Of a stretch of 64,000 nucleotides of DNA, positions 1-8,703 are shown one piece after another (the first letter of the stretch is position 1; each line of letters begins with the position of its first letter). Made by a program: the position numbers and the translations under genes. The stretch is from Phytoactinopolyspora alkaliphila (GTDB taxonomy: Bacteria > Actinomycetota > Actinomycetes > Jiangellales > Jiangellaceae). Below the pieces are notes generated by a model, which did no database searches, was not told where the DNA came from, and saw only the letters and a list, made by a program, of their open reading frames with translations. The DNA lies in assembly GCF_010550695.1 (NCBI RefSeq), contig NZ_JAAGOB010000006.1, forward strand, positions 296,707 to 360,706. Reading direction: 5' to 3'.

Positions 1-1374
1 CGCATCCCGGTCTGGTACGGACCCGGCGGCGAGGTGGTCTGTGTCGGGCCCGACGACGAGCCACCGTCCGGCGAGGGGTGGGTCCAGGACGACGACGTCC
101 TCGACACCTGGTTCTCGTCGGCGTTGTGGCCGTTCTCCACGCTCGGCTGGCCCGACGAGACGCCGGCACTGGCCAAGTTCTACCCGAATCAGGTCCTGGT
201 CACCGGCTACGACATCCTGTTCTTCTGGGTGGCCCGGATGATGATGTTCGGCCTGTACGCCAACGCGGACAAGGGACCGGAGCAGGCCGTTCCGTTCTCC
301 GAGATCGCCTTGCACGGCATGGTCCGTGATCAAAATGGCAAGAAGATGTCGAAGTCCTTCGGCAACGCCGTGGACCCGCTGGACTGGATGGACGCCTACG
401 GCTCGGACGCCCTGCGGTTCACCCTCGCCCGCGGGGCCAACCCGGGCGTCGACGTCCCGATCGGTGAGGACTGGGTTCAGGCGTCGCGGAACTTCTGCAA
501 CAAGCTGTGGAACGCCACCCGGTTCGCGCTGATGAGCGGCGCGAAGGTGGGCGATCTTCCGCCGGCGGACGAGCTGTCCGTGCCGGACCGCTGGATCCTG
601 TCCCGCCTGCACGCCACCATTGCCGAGGTCGACGCGTTCTACGAGGACTTCCAGTTCGCCAAGGCCTGTGACTCGCTGTTCCATTTCGCGTGGGACGAGT
701 TCTGTGACTGGTACGTCGAGCTGGCCAAGACGCCGTTGAACGAGGGTGGCGCCGACGCCGAGCGGACCCGGCTGGTGCTCGGCCACGTGCTCGACACGCT
801 ACTGCGATTGCTGCACCCGGTGACGCCGTTCGTCACGGAGGTGCTGTGGACCACGCTGACCGGCGACGAGTCGGTGGTGGTTGCCTCGTGGCCGGAGGCC
901 GACCATGGCTGGGCCGACCCGCAGGCGGAGGCCGGCTTCGCCGGACTGCAGAGGCTGGTCACCGAGGTACGCCGGTTCCGCAGCGATCAGGGGCTCAAAC
1001 CGGGGCAGCGCGTCGCCGCCCGGTTGAGCGGACTGGACGGCATCGCCGGTTACGAGGCCGAGATCCGTTCGCTCACCCGGCTGAACGTTCCGGCCGAGGA
1101 GTTCACCGCGACCGCGTCTCTCACCGTGTCCGGAGTGACGGTGGAACTCGACCTGTCCGGTGCGGTGGACGTCGAGGCCGAGCGTCGTCGGCTCGGCAAG
1201 GACCTCGCGGCCGAACGCAAGGCGCTCGAACAGTCCGTCCGCAAGCTCGACAACGAGCAGTTCCTGGCCAAGGCGCCGGACGCGGAGGTCGAGAAGGTCC
1301 GTGCCCGCCGCGTGAGTGCCGAAGCGGAGATCGCCCGGCTGGAGTCTCAGCTCGCCCGTTTGGACGCCCGGTGA
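1..1374 (+). CDS. valS: Valyl-tRNA synthetase, 3' part (5' end outside window)
   Basis: This is the C-terminal half of a class I aminoacyl-tRNA synthetase that charges tRNA-Val in the cytoplasm. The frame is open from base 1, so the gene starts upstream. The KMSKS ATP-binding loop is at 343-357, inside GKKMSKSFGN. Before it are typical ValS blocks such as DVLDTWFSSALWP and GYDILFFWVARM. After it comes the helical anticodon-binding domain, then a charged C-terminal coiled coil (about 1160-1370, rich in E/R/K/L) that in ValS contacts the tRNA elbow. The stop overlaps the folC GTG start (GTGA at 1371-1374), so the two genes are translationally coupled, as is common in actinobacteria. Identity is secure. 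Confidence 0.97.
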   Translation, partial: RIPVWYGPGGEVVCVGPDDEPPSGEGWVQDDDVLDTWFSSALWPFSTLGWPDETPALAKFYPNQVLVTGYDILFFWVARMMMFGLYANADKGPEQAVPFSEIALHGMVRDQNGKKMSKSFGNAVDPLDWMDAYGSDALRFTLARGANPGVDVPIGEDWVQASRNFCNKLWNATRFALMSGAKVGDLPPADELSVPDRWILSRLHATIAEVDAFYEDFQFAKACDSLFHFAWDEFCDWYVELAKTPLNEGGADAERTRLVLGHVLDTLLRLLHPVTPFVTEVLWTTLTGDESVVVASWPEADHGWADPQAEAGFAGLQRLVTEVRRFRSDQGLKPGQRVAARLSGLDGIAGYEAEIRSLTRLNVPAEEFTATASLTVSGVTVELDLSGAVDVEAERRRLGKDLAAERKALEQSVRKLDNEQFLAKAPDAEVEKVRARRVSAEAEIARLESQLARLDAR

Positions 1375-2702
1375 GCGCCCTCGCATTCGACGCGGTCCAG
1401 GAGGAGCTGCGGACCCGCTGGCCGGAGTCGAAGCTGGAGCCGTCCCTGGACCGGATCCGTGACCTGGTGGACGTTCTCGGGCAGCCGCAGCAGGTGTTTT
1501 CCACCGTGCATGTGGCCGGAACCAACGGCAAGACGTCCACGGCCCGGATGATCGACGAGTTGCTGCGTGAGCTCAACCTGCGCACCGGCCGGTTCACCAG
1601 CCCGCACCTCCAATCGGTGACCGAGCGGATCGTCATGGATGGCGAGCCGGTGACCCCGGAGCGGTTCGCCGAGCTGTATGCCGAGGTGGAGCCCTTCCTG
1701 GCGATCGTCGACGACAAGCATGAGATCCGCCTGTCCTTCTTCGAGGTGCTGGTGGCGATGGCCTACGCGGCATTCGCCGACGCCCCGGTGGAGGTCGCCG
1801 TGGTGGAGGTCGGCATGGGCGGTTCATGGGATGCGACCAACGTCGCCGACGGGAAGGTGGGCGTGATCACGTCGGTCTCCATCGACCATGCCGAGTACCT
1901 GGGCGAGTCGATCGAGGGCATCGCCGCGGAGAAGGCCGGCATCATCAAGCCCGGCTCCTTCGCCGTCCTCGGCGTCCAGCCCCCGGGTGCGGCCGAGGTC
2001 CTGCTGGGCCGGGTCGCCGAGGCCGGGGCGACGGTCGCGCGGGCAGGCGTCGAGTTCGGGGTGCGTCACCGGGAGATGGCCGTGGGCGGCCAGGTGGTCA
2101 ATCTGCAAGGGCTGGCCGGGCCGTACGACGACGTCCTGCTTCCCCTGCACGGGATCCACCAGGCGGACAACGCCGCGCTCGCGCTGGCGTCGGTGGAGGC
2201 GCTCGTCGGCGGAGGCAGGGAGGCGCTCGACCCGGAGGCGGTGCGGGCCGCCTTCGCGCGGGTGACCTCTCCGGGCAGGCTCGAGGTGCTGCGCCGCGGC
2301 CCCGTGGTACTGGCTGACGCGGCGCACAATCCGGCCGGCGCCGCGGCGCTGGCGGCGGCCCTGTCCGAGGAGTTCGCGGCCACTCCCATGGTGGCCGTGG
2401 TGGCGATGCTGGCGGAGAAGGACGTCGAAGGGATCCTGGCCGCACTTGAACCGGTGGTCGAGGCTGTGGTGCTGACGGTGAACTCCTCGCCTCGGGTGCT
2501 CGCGCCGGAGGACGTCGCGCCGGTCGCGGTGGACATCTTCGGTGAGGACCGCGTCCACCAGGCCACGCCCTTGCCGGAGGCGATCGACCTGGCGCTCGCC
2601 ATCGGGGAGCGGCAGTCGTCAACCGGCGCGTACGGCGCGGTGATCACCGGCTCGGTGGTGACCGCGGGCGACGCCCGTAACGTTTTCGGGGTAGAGAAAT
2701 GA
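1371..2702 (+). CDS. folC: Bifunctional folylpolyglutamate/dihydrofolate synthase
   Basis: FolC adds L-glutamate to dihydropteroate or folates with ATP, in the cytosol. The GTG at 1371 overlaps the valS stop. The open frame extends further upstream, but that part only reads valS out of frame. The resulting protein has 443 residues, normal for FolC. The ATP-binding loop HVAGTNGKTS is at about residues 47-56. A second Mur-ligase signature, ITSVSIDHAEYLG followed by EKAGIIK, lies mid-protein, and the C-terminal glutamate-ligase domain contains LADAAHNPAGA. It lies in the conserved valS-folC-DUF4233 order. Confidence 0.95.
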   Translation: MSALAFDAVQEELRTRWPESKLEPSLDRIRDLVDVLGQPQQVFSTVHVAGTNGKTSTARMIDELLRELNLRTGRFTSPHLQSVTERIVMDGEPVTPERFAELYAEVEPFLAIVDDKHEIRLSFFEVLVAMAYAAFADAPVEVAVVEVGMGGSWDATNVADGKVGVITSVSIDHAEYLGESIEGIAAEKAGIIKPGSFAVLGVQPPGAAEVLLGRVAEAGATVARAGVEFGVRHREMAVGGQVVNLQGLAGPYDDVLLPLHGIHQADNAALALASVEALVGGGREALDPEAVRAAFARVTSPGRLEVLRRGPVVLADAAHNPAGAAALAAALSEEFAATPMVAVVAMLAEKDVEGILAALEPVVEAVVLTVNSSPRVLAPEDVAPVAVDIFGEDRVHQATPLPEAIDLALAIGERQSSTGAYGAVITGSVVTAGDARNVFGVEK

Positions 2703-2724
2703 CCAGTGTGACAGGGGTCTTGGG

Positions 2725-3078
2725 ATGAACCGGATTGCCGCCACGATTCTCGGCGTCGAGATGATCGTGGTGCTTCTCGCTGTGCCGGTGGCGGTCAACG
2801 TCGCGGACGTATCGACGACGGCGGGCTGGGTCTCGGCGGGGATCGTCGCGCTTCTGTGCCTGGTGGGTGCCGCGACGGTGCGGCGCGGCGCCGTGGGTTA
2901 CGTGATCGGCTCGGCCGCCCAGGTGGGCGCCATCGCCACCGGGTTCGTCATCCCCACCATGTTCGTCCTCGGCGGGATCTTCGCACTGCTGTGGGTTGTC
3001 CTGTTGAAGATCGGACCTCGGGTGGAGCGGGAGAAGGCGGAACGGGAGAGGGCACGACGAGGCGGCGCCGCCGCGTAG
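2725..3078 (+). CDS. DUF4233 family small membrane protein
   Basis: A 117-residue integral membrane protein with about four hydrophobic helices (roughly residues 5-25, 33-50, 57-75 and 78-98) and a basic, cytoplasmic-looking tail rich in R/E/A. It sits 22 bases after folC. Actinobacteria commonly carry a DUF4233 protein of this length at this place, usually between folC and ndk. Its function is unknown. Here the expected downstream ndk is displaced about 18 kb (see 21420-21833). The family call rests on position, size and topology. Confidence 0.82.
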   Translation: MNRIAATILGVEMIVVLLAVPVAVNVADVSTTAGWVSAGIVALLCLVGAATVRRGAVGYVIGSAAQVGAIATGFVIPTMFVLGGIFALLWVVLLKIGPRVEREKAERERARRGGAAA

Positions 3079-3130
3079 TCAAGGCTGTCTGGTCCGCCGG
3101 CTTGTTTGTGCAACTTCGCCTCGGTCCGGC

Positions 3131-3136
3131 TATTCT
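3131..3136 (+). promoter_or_regulatory. Possible -10 element upstream of the Tad cluster
   Basis: TATTCT at 3131-3136 follows a weak -35-like TTGTGC (3106-3111), with a long 19-base spacer. It is the best promoter-like sequence in the 130-base gap before the first Tad gene. The assignment is weak and would need transcript-start data. Confidence 0.25.
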
Positions 3137-3208
3137 GCTCCAGGACGTGCGGGGGCAGCTTGAACGTCGATCTCATACGCGGGCAGACGGTAAGAGAACC
3201 AAGGGGTC

Positions 3209-4048
3209 ATGGCCACATCGACAACGCAGAGCGGCGATGTTTCCGCTGATCGCCAGCGCACACGCGAACAGCGCGGCATCCGCAGCAATAAGAGCGTCGG
3301 ACAGACCGACCGGCTTCCCACTCCGCCGCGGCAGCGGCGTCCTGCCCTGGCGGCGCTCGCCGTCCTGCTGATCGTCGGCGGTGCCGCGATGGCCGCGCTT
3401 CTCGCCCTTCGGGCCGACGAGCGGGTGCCGGTGCTGGTGGTACAGAACCGGATCCAGGCAGGCCAGCAGATCAGGGAATCCGATCTCGGAACAACCCCGG
3501 TGGCCTCCGAGGGCACGCTGCTCATCCCCGCGTCGCAGCTGGACCGGGTGGTGGGTCAGTTCAGTACGGTGCAGGTCGAACCGGGCCAGCTGCTCGACAC
3601 GTCGATGATCGGTGGCAGCGGCATGCTGACCGACGGCAACGCGGCGGTGGGCGCGGCGCTGGCGAACGGCCGGTTCCCTGCCAGCGGCCTGCACCCGGGT
3701 GACGTCGTGGACCTGGTGGCGGTGCGGCAGGACGGCACCGGTGAGATCATCGCCGACCGGGTCAGGGTGAGCTCGGTCTCCGGTGCGGGTGGCGGCTCCG
3801 ATCCGGTGGCGGGCGGTGGGATCAACGCCACCTTCATCGTCCCCGTCGCCGACCGCGCCGAGGTGGCCGCGTGGGCGTCGAACAACGCCCTTTCCGTGGT
3901 GCTGATCGAGCGCGGCACCGCGGTTGGTCCGGGCTCCGCCCCCGATTCGGGCGATACCGACGACGAGCCGGCCGACGACGAGCCGGCCGACGACGAGCCG
4001 GCCGACGACGGACCCGCAGGCGAACAGCCGGGCGACGGGGAGGACTGA
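3209..4048 (+). CDS. SAF-domain (CpaB/RcpC-like) pilus assembly protein
   Basis: A 279-residue protein with a short cytoplasmic N-terminus, one transmembrane helix (about residues 48-66) and an extracytoplasmic SAF domain (about 68-135; RVPVLVVQNRIQAGQQI is the typical opening). CpaB/RcpC proteins of this type support Flp/Tad pilus biogenesis at the cell envelope. The C-terminus is acidic and disordered, with three exact DDEPA repeats. A purine-rich RBS (AAGGGG) precedes the ATG. It is the first gene of the Tad cluster and ends just before the TadZ-like gene. CpaB is the likely role, but sequence conservation in this family is low. Confidence 0.8.
   Translation: MATSTTQSGDVSADRQRTREQRGIRSNKSVGQTDRLPTPPRQRRPALAALAVLLIVGGAAMAALLALRADERVPVLVVQNRIQAGQQIRESDLGTTPVASEGTLLIPASQLDRVVGQFSTVQVEPGQLLDTSMIGGSGMLTDGNAAVGAALANGRFPASGLHPGDVVDLVAVRQDGTGEIIADRVRVSSVSGAGGGSDPVAGGGINATFIVPVADRAEVAAWASNNALSVVLIERGTAVGPGSAPDSGDTDDEPADDEPADDEPADDGPAGEQPGDGED
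3959..4003 (+). repeat. Three tandem 15-bp in-frame repeats
   Basis: Three exact copies of GACGACGAGCCGGCC (3959-3973, 3974-3988, 3989-4003) encode DDEPA three times in the acidic tail of the SAF protein. Copy number could vary by slippage without breaking the frame. Confidence 0.9.
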
Positions 4049-4054
4049 GTCGAG

Positions 4055-4834
4055 GTGCTGATCGCTTTCGCTTCCGCGAAGGGGTCGCCCGGCGTCACCA
4101 CGACCGTCAACGTCCTGGGCGACGTCTGGCCGGCCGATGTGATGGTGGCCGACCTCGATCCGGCCGGTGGCGATCTCGCGCTGCGGCACCGTGATCCCCA
4201 GGGCGAGCCGCTGGATCCGGAGCGCGGCTTGCTCTCGCTGGCCGCGGCTGCCCGCCGTGGGGTGGCGCAGAGCGAGCTGGAGTATCACGTTCAGCGGATC
4301 GACGGCGGCCTCGACATCGTCGCGGGCGTGGCCCGGCCGGAGCAGGTCACCGGCATCGGCCCGGTGTGGCCGGCGCTGGCGCACAGCCTGCGCGGCGCGG
4401 GGGTGGACGTGCTCGCCGACTGCGGCCGGGTCACGCCGGGCACCCCGGTCATGCCGGTGATGGCGGCGGCCGACGCGGTGGTGTTCGTCGTCCGCCCGTC
4501 TGTCGAGTCCTATGCCCACTTGCGCGAGCGGCTGCATTGGCTGTCCGACCCTCTGCAGATCGGCCAGCGGGGCAGCATCCCGGTGGGCGTCGTCGTCGTG
4601 ACCTCGCCGTCCGACTCGTCGGCGGCTCGCGACCTGGACCGGCTCCTTCAGTACGCGGGGCTGCAGGTCTCGGTGCTCGGCCGGATCGCCGAGGATCCGA
4701 AGGCGGTCCGGGCTTTGACCGGTCAGGCGAGCAAACGGCTGGACCGGTCTCTCCTGGTGCGGTCCGCCCGGCAGGTCGCGACGTCGGTGCGTTCGATGGC
4801 CAGCGGCCGTTCAGCCGCGGCAGCGGGGAGGTGA
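4055..4834 (+). CDS. TadZ/CpaE-like P-loop ATPase with degenerate Walker A
   Basis: A 259-residue MinD/ParA-superfamily protein. In Tad systems, TadZ/CpaE places the secretion ATPase at its site in the cell. The N-terminus starts directly with a beta strand and a deviant P-loop, AKGSPGVTTT (residues 8-17). The early lysine of the MinD type is kept, but the catalytic GKT position reads GVT, so the P-loop lysine is missing. Later blocks include VMVADLDPAGGD and VDVLADCGR. The GTG start at 4055 lies 6 bases after the upstream stop. The following tadA gene starts close behind. Nucleotide binding may be weak or absent, and the role is inferred from family and position. Confidence 0.78.
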   Translation: MLIAFASAKGSPGVTTTVNVLGDVWPADVMVADLDPAGGDLALRHRDPQGEPLDPERGLLSLAAAARRGVAQSELEYHVQRIDGGLDIVAGVARPEQVTGIGPVWPALAHSLRGAGVDVLADCGRVTPGTPVMPVMAAADAVVFVVRPSVESYAHLRERLHWLSDPLQIGQRGSIPVGVVVVTSPSDSSAARDLDRLLQYAGLQVSVLGRIAEDPKAVRALTGQASKRLDRSLLVRSARQVATSVRSMASGRSAAAAGR

Positions 4835-4839
4835 GCACG

Positions 4840-6174
4840 ATGGTGAGCCAGATGGAGCATGTCGGGATGGACCAGAACCTGGTCCGGCGGCTGCGTGAAG
4901 AGGTCGCGGACATTCTCGCGCGCCAGCGCCGCGACGACGCGGCCAATGGTGTCGCCCCGATGTCGGCCGAGGACGAGCGCCAGTTCGCGCGCGCGGTGAT
5001 CGGCCGGGTGCTCGACTCCTACGCGCGTTCTGAGATCGCCGCCGGGCGTACGCCACCCAGCGCGGAGGAAGAGGAGGAGATCTCCTCCGGCATTCATGCC
5101 GCGCTGTTCGGCGTCGGCCGGCTTCAGCCGCTCCTCGACAATCCCGACGTCGAGAACATCGACATCAACGGCTGCGACCACGTCTTCATCCAGTACGCCG
5201 ACGGGCGGGAGGAGATCGGCGCGCCGGTCGCCGAGAGCGACGACGAGCTGGTGGAGCTCGTCCAGATCCTGGGCGCGTACTCGGGACTGGCCAGCCGCCC
5301 GTTCGACTCGGCGAATCCCCAGCTGGACCTGCGGCTGCCCGACGGCAGCCGGCTGTCCGCGGTGATGGACGTGTGCGCGCGGCCGGCCATTTCCATCCGC
5401 CGCTCGCGGCTGTCCCGGGTTCATCTCGACGAGCTGCTGAAGTACGGCTCGATCACGGAAGAACTGGCGGCGTTCCTGTCCGCCGCCGTGGCGGCGCGCA
5501 AGAACATCATGATCGCGGGCGCCACCAACGCCGGCAAGACGACGCTGCTGCGGGCGCTGGCGAACGAGATCCCTCCGTACGAGCGGCTGATCACGGTGGA
5601 ACGTGCCTTGGAGCTCGGGCTCGGCGAGTTCGCCGACCTGCACCCCAACGTGGTGGCTTTCGAGGAGCGGTTGCCGAACTCCGAGGGTATGGGCGCCATC
5701 ACTATGGCCGAGCTGGTCCGCCGGAGCCTGCGGATGAACCCCAGCCGGGTGATCGTCGGCGAGGTGCTGGGCGACGAGATCGTCACCATGCTCAACGCGA
5801 TGAGCCAGGGCAACGACGGATCGTTGTCCACCATCCACGCCAACAGCTCCATCGAGGTCTTCAACCGGATCTCCACCTACGCCATCCAGTCGGTGGAGCG
5901 GCTCCCGGTCGACGCCACGATGATGCTGATCGCCGGGGCCATCGATTTCGTGGTCTTCGTCGAGAAGCGCAACGACTACGCCAGCGGTGGCCGGCTTCGC
6001 CGGTTCGTCTCCAGCATCCGCGAGATCAACGGCGTGGACGGACGGGTGCTGTCCAGCGAGGTCTTCGCCGCCGGGCCCGAGGGTGTCGCCGTGCCGGCCG
6101 CGCCGATCAGCTGTCTCGACGAGCTGGTCGCCGTGGGATACCAGCCTGGAGCGGCGGCCGCATGGACCGCATGA
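4840..6174 (+). CDS. tadA: Tad pilus secretion ATPase TadA/CpaF
   Basis: A hexameric type II/IV secretion ATPase that powers Flp pilus extension at the inner face of the membrane. The protein has 444 residues from ATG 4840, which has GGGGAGG 8-9 bases upstream. An in-frame GTG at 4831 is too close to that RBS. An N-terminal helical domain is followed by the ATPase core. Walker A is GATNAGKT (residues 227-234), the Asp box contains VERALELGLGEFADLHPN, Walker B lies in RVIVGEVLGDEI, and the His box in STIHANS. Its stop overlaps the tadB start region. Confidence 0.95.
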   Translation: MVSQMEHVGMDQNLVRRLREEVADILARQRRDDAANGVAPMSAEDERQFARAVIGRVLDSYARSEIAAGRTPPSAEEEEEISSGIHAALFGVGRLQPLLDNPDVENIDINGCDHVFIQYADGREEIGAPVAESDDELVELVQILGAYSGLASRPFDSANPQLDLRLPDGSRLSAVMDVCARPAISIRRSRLSRVHLDELLKYGSITEELAAFLSAAVAARKNIMIAGATNAGKTTLLRALANEIPPYERLITVERALELGLGEFADLHPNVVAFEERLPNSEGMGAITMAELVRRSLRMNPSRVIVGEVLGDEIVTMLNAMSQGNDGSLSTIHANSSIEVFNRISTYAIQSVERLPVDATMMLIAGAIDFVVFVEKRNDYASGGRLRRFVSSIREINGVDGRVLSSEVFAAGPEGVAVPAAPISCLDELVAVGYQPGAAAAWTA

Positions 6175-7037
6175 CGCCCACGTTCCTGCTGACCGTCCTC
6201 ATGGGAGCGGCGGTCGGCGGCGGCGTGCTGTTGCTGTACGTCGCGCTGCGCGGCGTCGAGCTCCGCCCGCCGGCGCCGAACCGCGGCCGCCCGCTTCTCG
6301 AGCGCCTCGGCCGGCAGACCCTCATCGGCATCGGCGCCGGCGTGGTGGTCCTCGCCATCACCCAGTGGCCGGTCGCGGCCGTCGGTGGAGGCGCGCTGGT
6401 GGCGGCGTGGCCGATGCTCTTCGGTGGCGCGCGTGCCGAACGCGAGGCCATCGCTCGGCTCGAGGGGCTCGCGGCGTGGACCGAGTCACTCCGCGACACC
6501 ATCGCCGGTGCCGTGGGCCTGGAGCAGGCGATCCCCGCGACGGTGTACGCCGCCGCGCCCTCTGTGCAGCCGCAGCTGCGCATGCTGGCCGACCGGCTGC
6601 GCATCCGGATGCCGATGCCCGAGGCGTTGCAGCGATTCGCCGACGACCTCGATGACCCGAGCGCGGATCTCGTGGTGGCGTCCCTGATTCTCAACTCCCG
6701 GTTGCGTGGACCCGGTCTGCGTCAGGTGCTCAGTTCGCTCGCCGACTCGGCGCGGGCCGAGCTCGACATGCGTCAGCGCGTGTTCGCCGGGCGCGCGAGC
6801 ACCCGCAGGTCGATCCAGATCGTCGTCGGGTTCAGCCTGGCGTTCATGATCGGCCTGTCGGTGGTCAACCGCGAGTACGTCGAGCCGTACGGCACGGCCA
6901 TGGGGCAGGTGGTCCTGGCCGTGGTGATCGGCCTGTTCGCACTCGGATTCATGTGGATGCGCCGGCTGTCCAACATCGAGGTCCCCGACCGGTTCCTCGT
7001 GACGGCTTCGCCGGGCAGCACGGGAGGCAGGTCATGA
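6162..7037 (+). CDS. tadB: Tad platform protein TadB (type II secretion F family)
   Basis: A 291-residue inner-membrane platform protein. Hydrophobic segments lie near residues 6-24, 52-85 and toward the C-terminus (two helices, about 225-275), flanking a cytoplasmic T2SSF domain with the WTESLRDTIAGAVGLEQAI helix pair. ATG 6162 is chosen, with GGAG upstream. ATG 6171, which overlaps the tadA stop as ATGA, is an equally plausible start and shortens the protein by three residues. Together with TadC it forms the platform driven by TadA. Confidence 0.88.
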   Translation: MDRMTPTFLLTVLMGAAVGGGVLLLYVALRGVELRPPAPNRGRPLLERLGRQTLIGIGAGVVVLAITQWPVAAVGGGALVAAWPMLFGGARAEREAIARLEGLAAWTESLRDTIAGAVGLEQAIPATVYAAAPSVQPQLRMLADRLRIRMPMPEALQRFADDLDDPSADLVVASLILNSRLRGPGLRQVLSSLADSARAELDMRQRVFAGRASTRRSIQIVVGFSLAFMIGLSVVNREYVEPYGTAMGQVVLAVVIGLFALGFMWMRRLSNIEVPDRFLVTASPGSTGGRS

Positions 7038-7957
7038 CCCTGATTATCCTGGCCGGCGCACTGGTCGGCCTCGGCCTGCTCGTGCTGGGCCTGGTGCTCT
7101 TCCAGCCGCGGTCCAACCCCGCGGCCGCGCTGGCCCGCCTCGACCTGGACCGGGGCAGGGCCCGGCAGGCGCGGATCACCGCCGCGTCGTTCGATCCCCG
7201 CCAGGTCCGGGAGTCGGAGTCGCTGCGCAAGGTGGGTGGCCGCCTGCGCTCCTCCTTCGAGAACATCGGCATCGACCTTGGCGCGCTGCGCAGTGACCTG
7301 TCGCTGATGGGCCGTTCGCTGGAAGGTCACCTGGCGATGAGCGTGCTGGCGGCGCTCGGAGGCTTCCTCGCACCGGTGGTGCTGGATGTGCTGCTGATCC
7401 TCGGAGGGGTCGGCTTCGGCCTGTCGATGTCGTTCGTGCTGGGCATCGTCTTCGCGCTCGTGGGCGCGATCATGCCGACCTTGAGTGTCCGGGCCACCGC
7501 TTCGGAGCGGCGGCGGGACTTCCGCCACGTCGTGGGCTCGTTCCTGGACCTCGTGGCGATGAACCTCTCGGGCGGCAGGGGCGTGCCGGAGGCGCTCTCG
7601 ACGGCGGCCAGCCTCAGCGACGGCTGGGCGATGACCCGGATTCGGGAGACTCTGCTGACCGCCCGCCTGCACGGCGTCACCCCGTGGGCGGCTCTGGGCG
7701 AGCTCGGCGACGAGCTGCGAATCGAGGAGTTGCGGGACCTGGCGGCCGCGCTCGCGCTGGTCGCCGAGGACGGAGCGAAGGTCCGGGAGTCGCTGGCGGC
7801 CAGGGCGGGTTCACTGCGCCGGCGCGAGCTGGCCGAAGTGGAGGGCAAGGCCGGTGAGCGGTCACAGTCCATGCTGGTGGCTCAGCTGCTGCTCTGCCTC
7901 GGTTTCCTCGTGTTCCTCCTGTATCCGGCCTTGATGGGCGTGCTGGAGGGATCGTGA
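7034..7957 (+). CDS. tadC: Tad platform protein TadC (type II secretion F family)
   Basis: A 307-residue second platform protein, starting at ATG 7034 inside the tadB stop (ATGA) behind a good GGGAGG RBS. The N-terminal helix covers residues 2-22. Two to three helices are near 95-160, followed by a T2SSF domain containing FLDLVAMNLSGGRGVPEAL and a C-terminal helix (LLLCLGFLVFLLYPALMGVL). The order tadA-tadB-tadC is the standard Tad order. Confidence 0.88.
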   Translation: MTLIILAGALVGLGLLVLGLVLFQPRSNPAAALARLDLDRGRARQARITAASFDPRQVRESESLRKVGGRLRSSFENIGIDLGALRSDLSLMGRSLEGHLAMSVLAALGGFLAPVVLDVLLILGGVGFGLSMSFVLGIVFALVGAIMPTLSVRATASERRRDFRHVVGSFLDLVAMNLSGGRGVPEALSTAASLSDGWAMTRIRETLLTARLHGVTPWAALGELGDELRIEELRDLAAALALVAEDGAKVRESLAARAGSLRRRELAEVEGKAGERSQSMLVAQLLLCLGFLVFLLYPALMGVLEGS

Positions 7958-8051
7958 GCATTTGTTTCAACGGCTGGTCACAGGGAGAATATCTCCGGGT
8001 GAAGATCGCAGGCCACGTAACACCGTCCAGAACGAGCAGGAGAACGAGTTG

Positions 8052-8288
8052 ATGAACGCCTACTTCTCACCGTCCACGCCGCAGGGCATGTTGCTGCTCC
8101 TGCTCCGGTCCCGGCTCGATCGCGCTCAGGCCACGTCGCAACGAGGCGCGTCGGCGATGGAGTTCGTCATCATCACGGCGGTCCTGGTCGCGCTGGCGGC
8201 AGCGGTCGGCCTGATCATCTATAACATGGTCGAGGGCAAGGCCAACGAGATCCAGATCCCGGACACGCCCGGCGGCGGGAACCCCTGA
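8052..8288 (+). CDS. Flp-like pilin (putative major pilin)
   Basis: A short 78-residue protein, starting at ATG 8052 with AGGAG nine bases upstream. A longer in-frame reading from 7962 lacks a good RBS. A basic leader precedes RGASAMEF, which matches a class III/type IV prepilin cleavage pattern: cut after Gly, with Glu at +5. A single hydrophobic helix (ITAVLVALAAAVGLIIYNMV) and a short polar tail follow. Length, position and leader fit a Flp pilin, or else a short TadE-like pseudopilin. The prepilin peptidase that would process it is not in this window. Confidence 0.7.
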   Translation: MNAYFSPSTPQGMLLLLLRSRLDRAQATSQRGASAMEFVIITAVLVALAAAVGLIIYNMVEGKANEIQIPDTPGGGNP

Positions 8289-8296
8289 TCCGTTCC

Positions 8297-8695
8297 ATGC
8301 CGGTCCGTCGTCGTTCCGAGCGTGGTGCCAGCTCTATCGAGATGGTGCTGTACACGCCCATCATGTTCTTCGTGATCTTCCTGATCATCCAGTTCGCGCT
8401 GCACTATCACGGGAACCAGGTGGCGCACGCCGCCGCGCGCGAGGGCGCGCGGGTAGCACGGCAGGGCGGCGGTACGGCGGATGCGCTGGCACTGGCGAGG
8501 AGTAGCGCCACGACGTATGCCAGCCGGGTAGGGGGAAACCAGCTGGTCGTCACCCGCGTCGATGCCATGGGAATCGGGGACGGCTACATCCGCGTCGAGG
8601 TCTGCGGCCGGGCCAAGGAGATCATCAAGAACATCACCCCCGAGGTGTGCCAGCATGTGGAAGGCCCCATCGAAGAGTTCCGGCCGGATCTGTAA
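8297..8695 (+). CDS. TadE-like minor pilin
   Basis: A 132-residue pseudopilin. The N-terminus ERGASSIEMVLYTPIMFF carries the Gly-containing cleavage site and conserved Glu, followed by one transmembrane helix and an extracytoplasmic domain. The motif AAREGARVARQGG is typical of TadE/TadG proteins. Two cysteines in the C-terminal half may form a disulfide. It starts 8 bases after the pilin stop. Confidence 0.82.
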   Translation: MPVRRRSERGASSIEMVLYTPIMFFVIFLIIQFALHYHGNQVAHAAAREGARVARQGGGTADALALARSSATTYASRVGGNQLVVTRVDAMGIGDGYIRVEVCGRAKEIIKNITPEVCQHVEGPIEEFRPDL

Positions 8696-8703
8696 GGCGT
8701 GTG

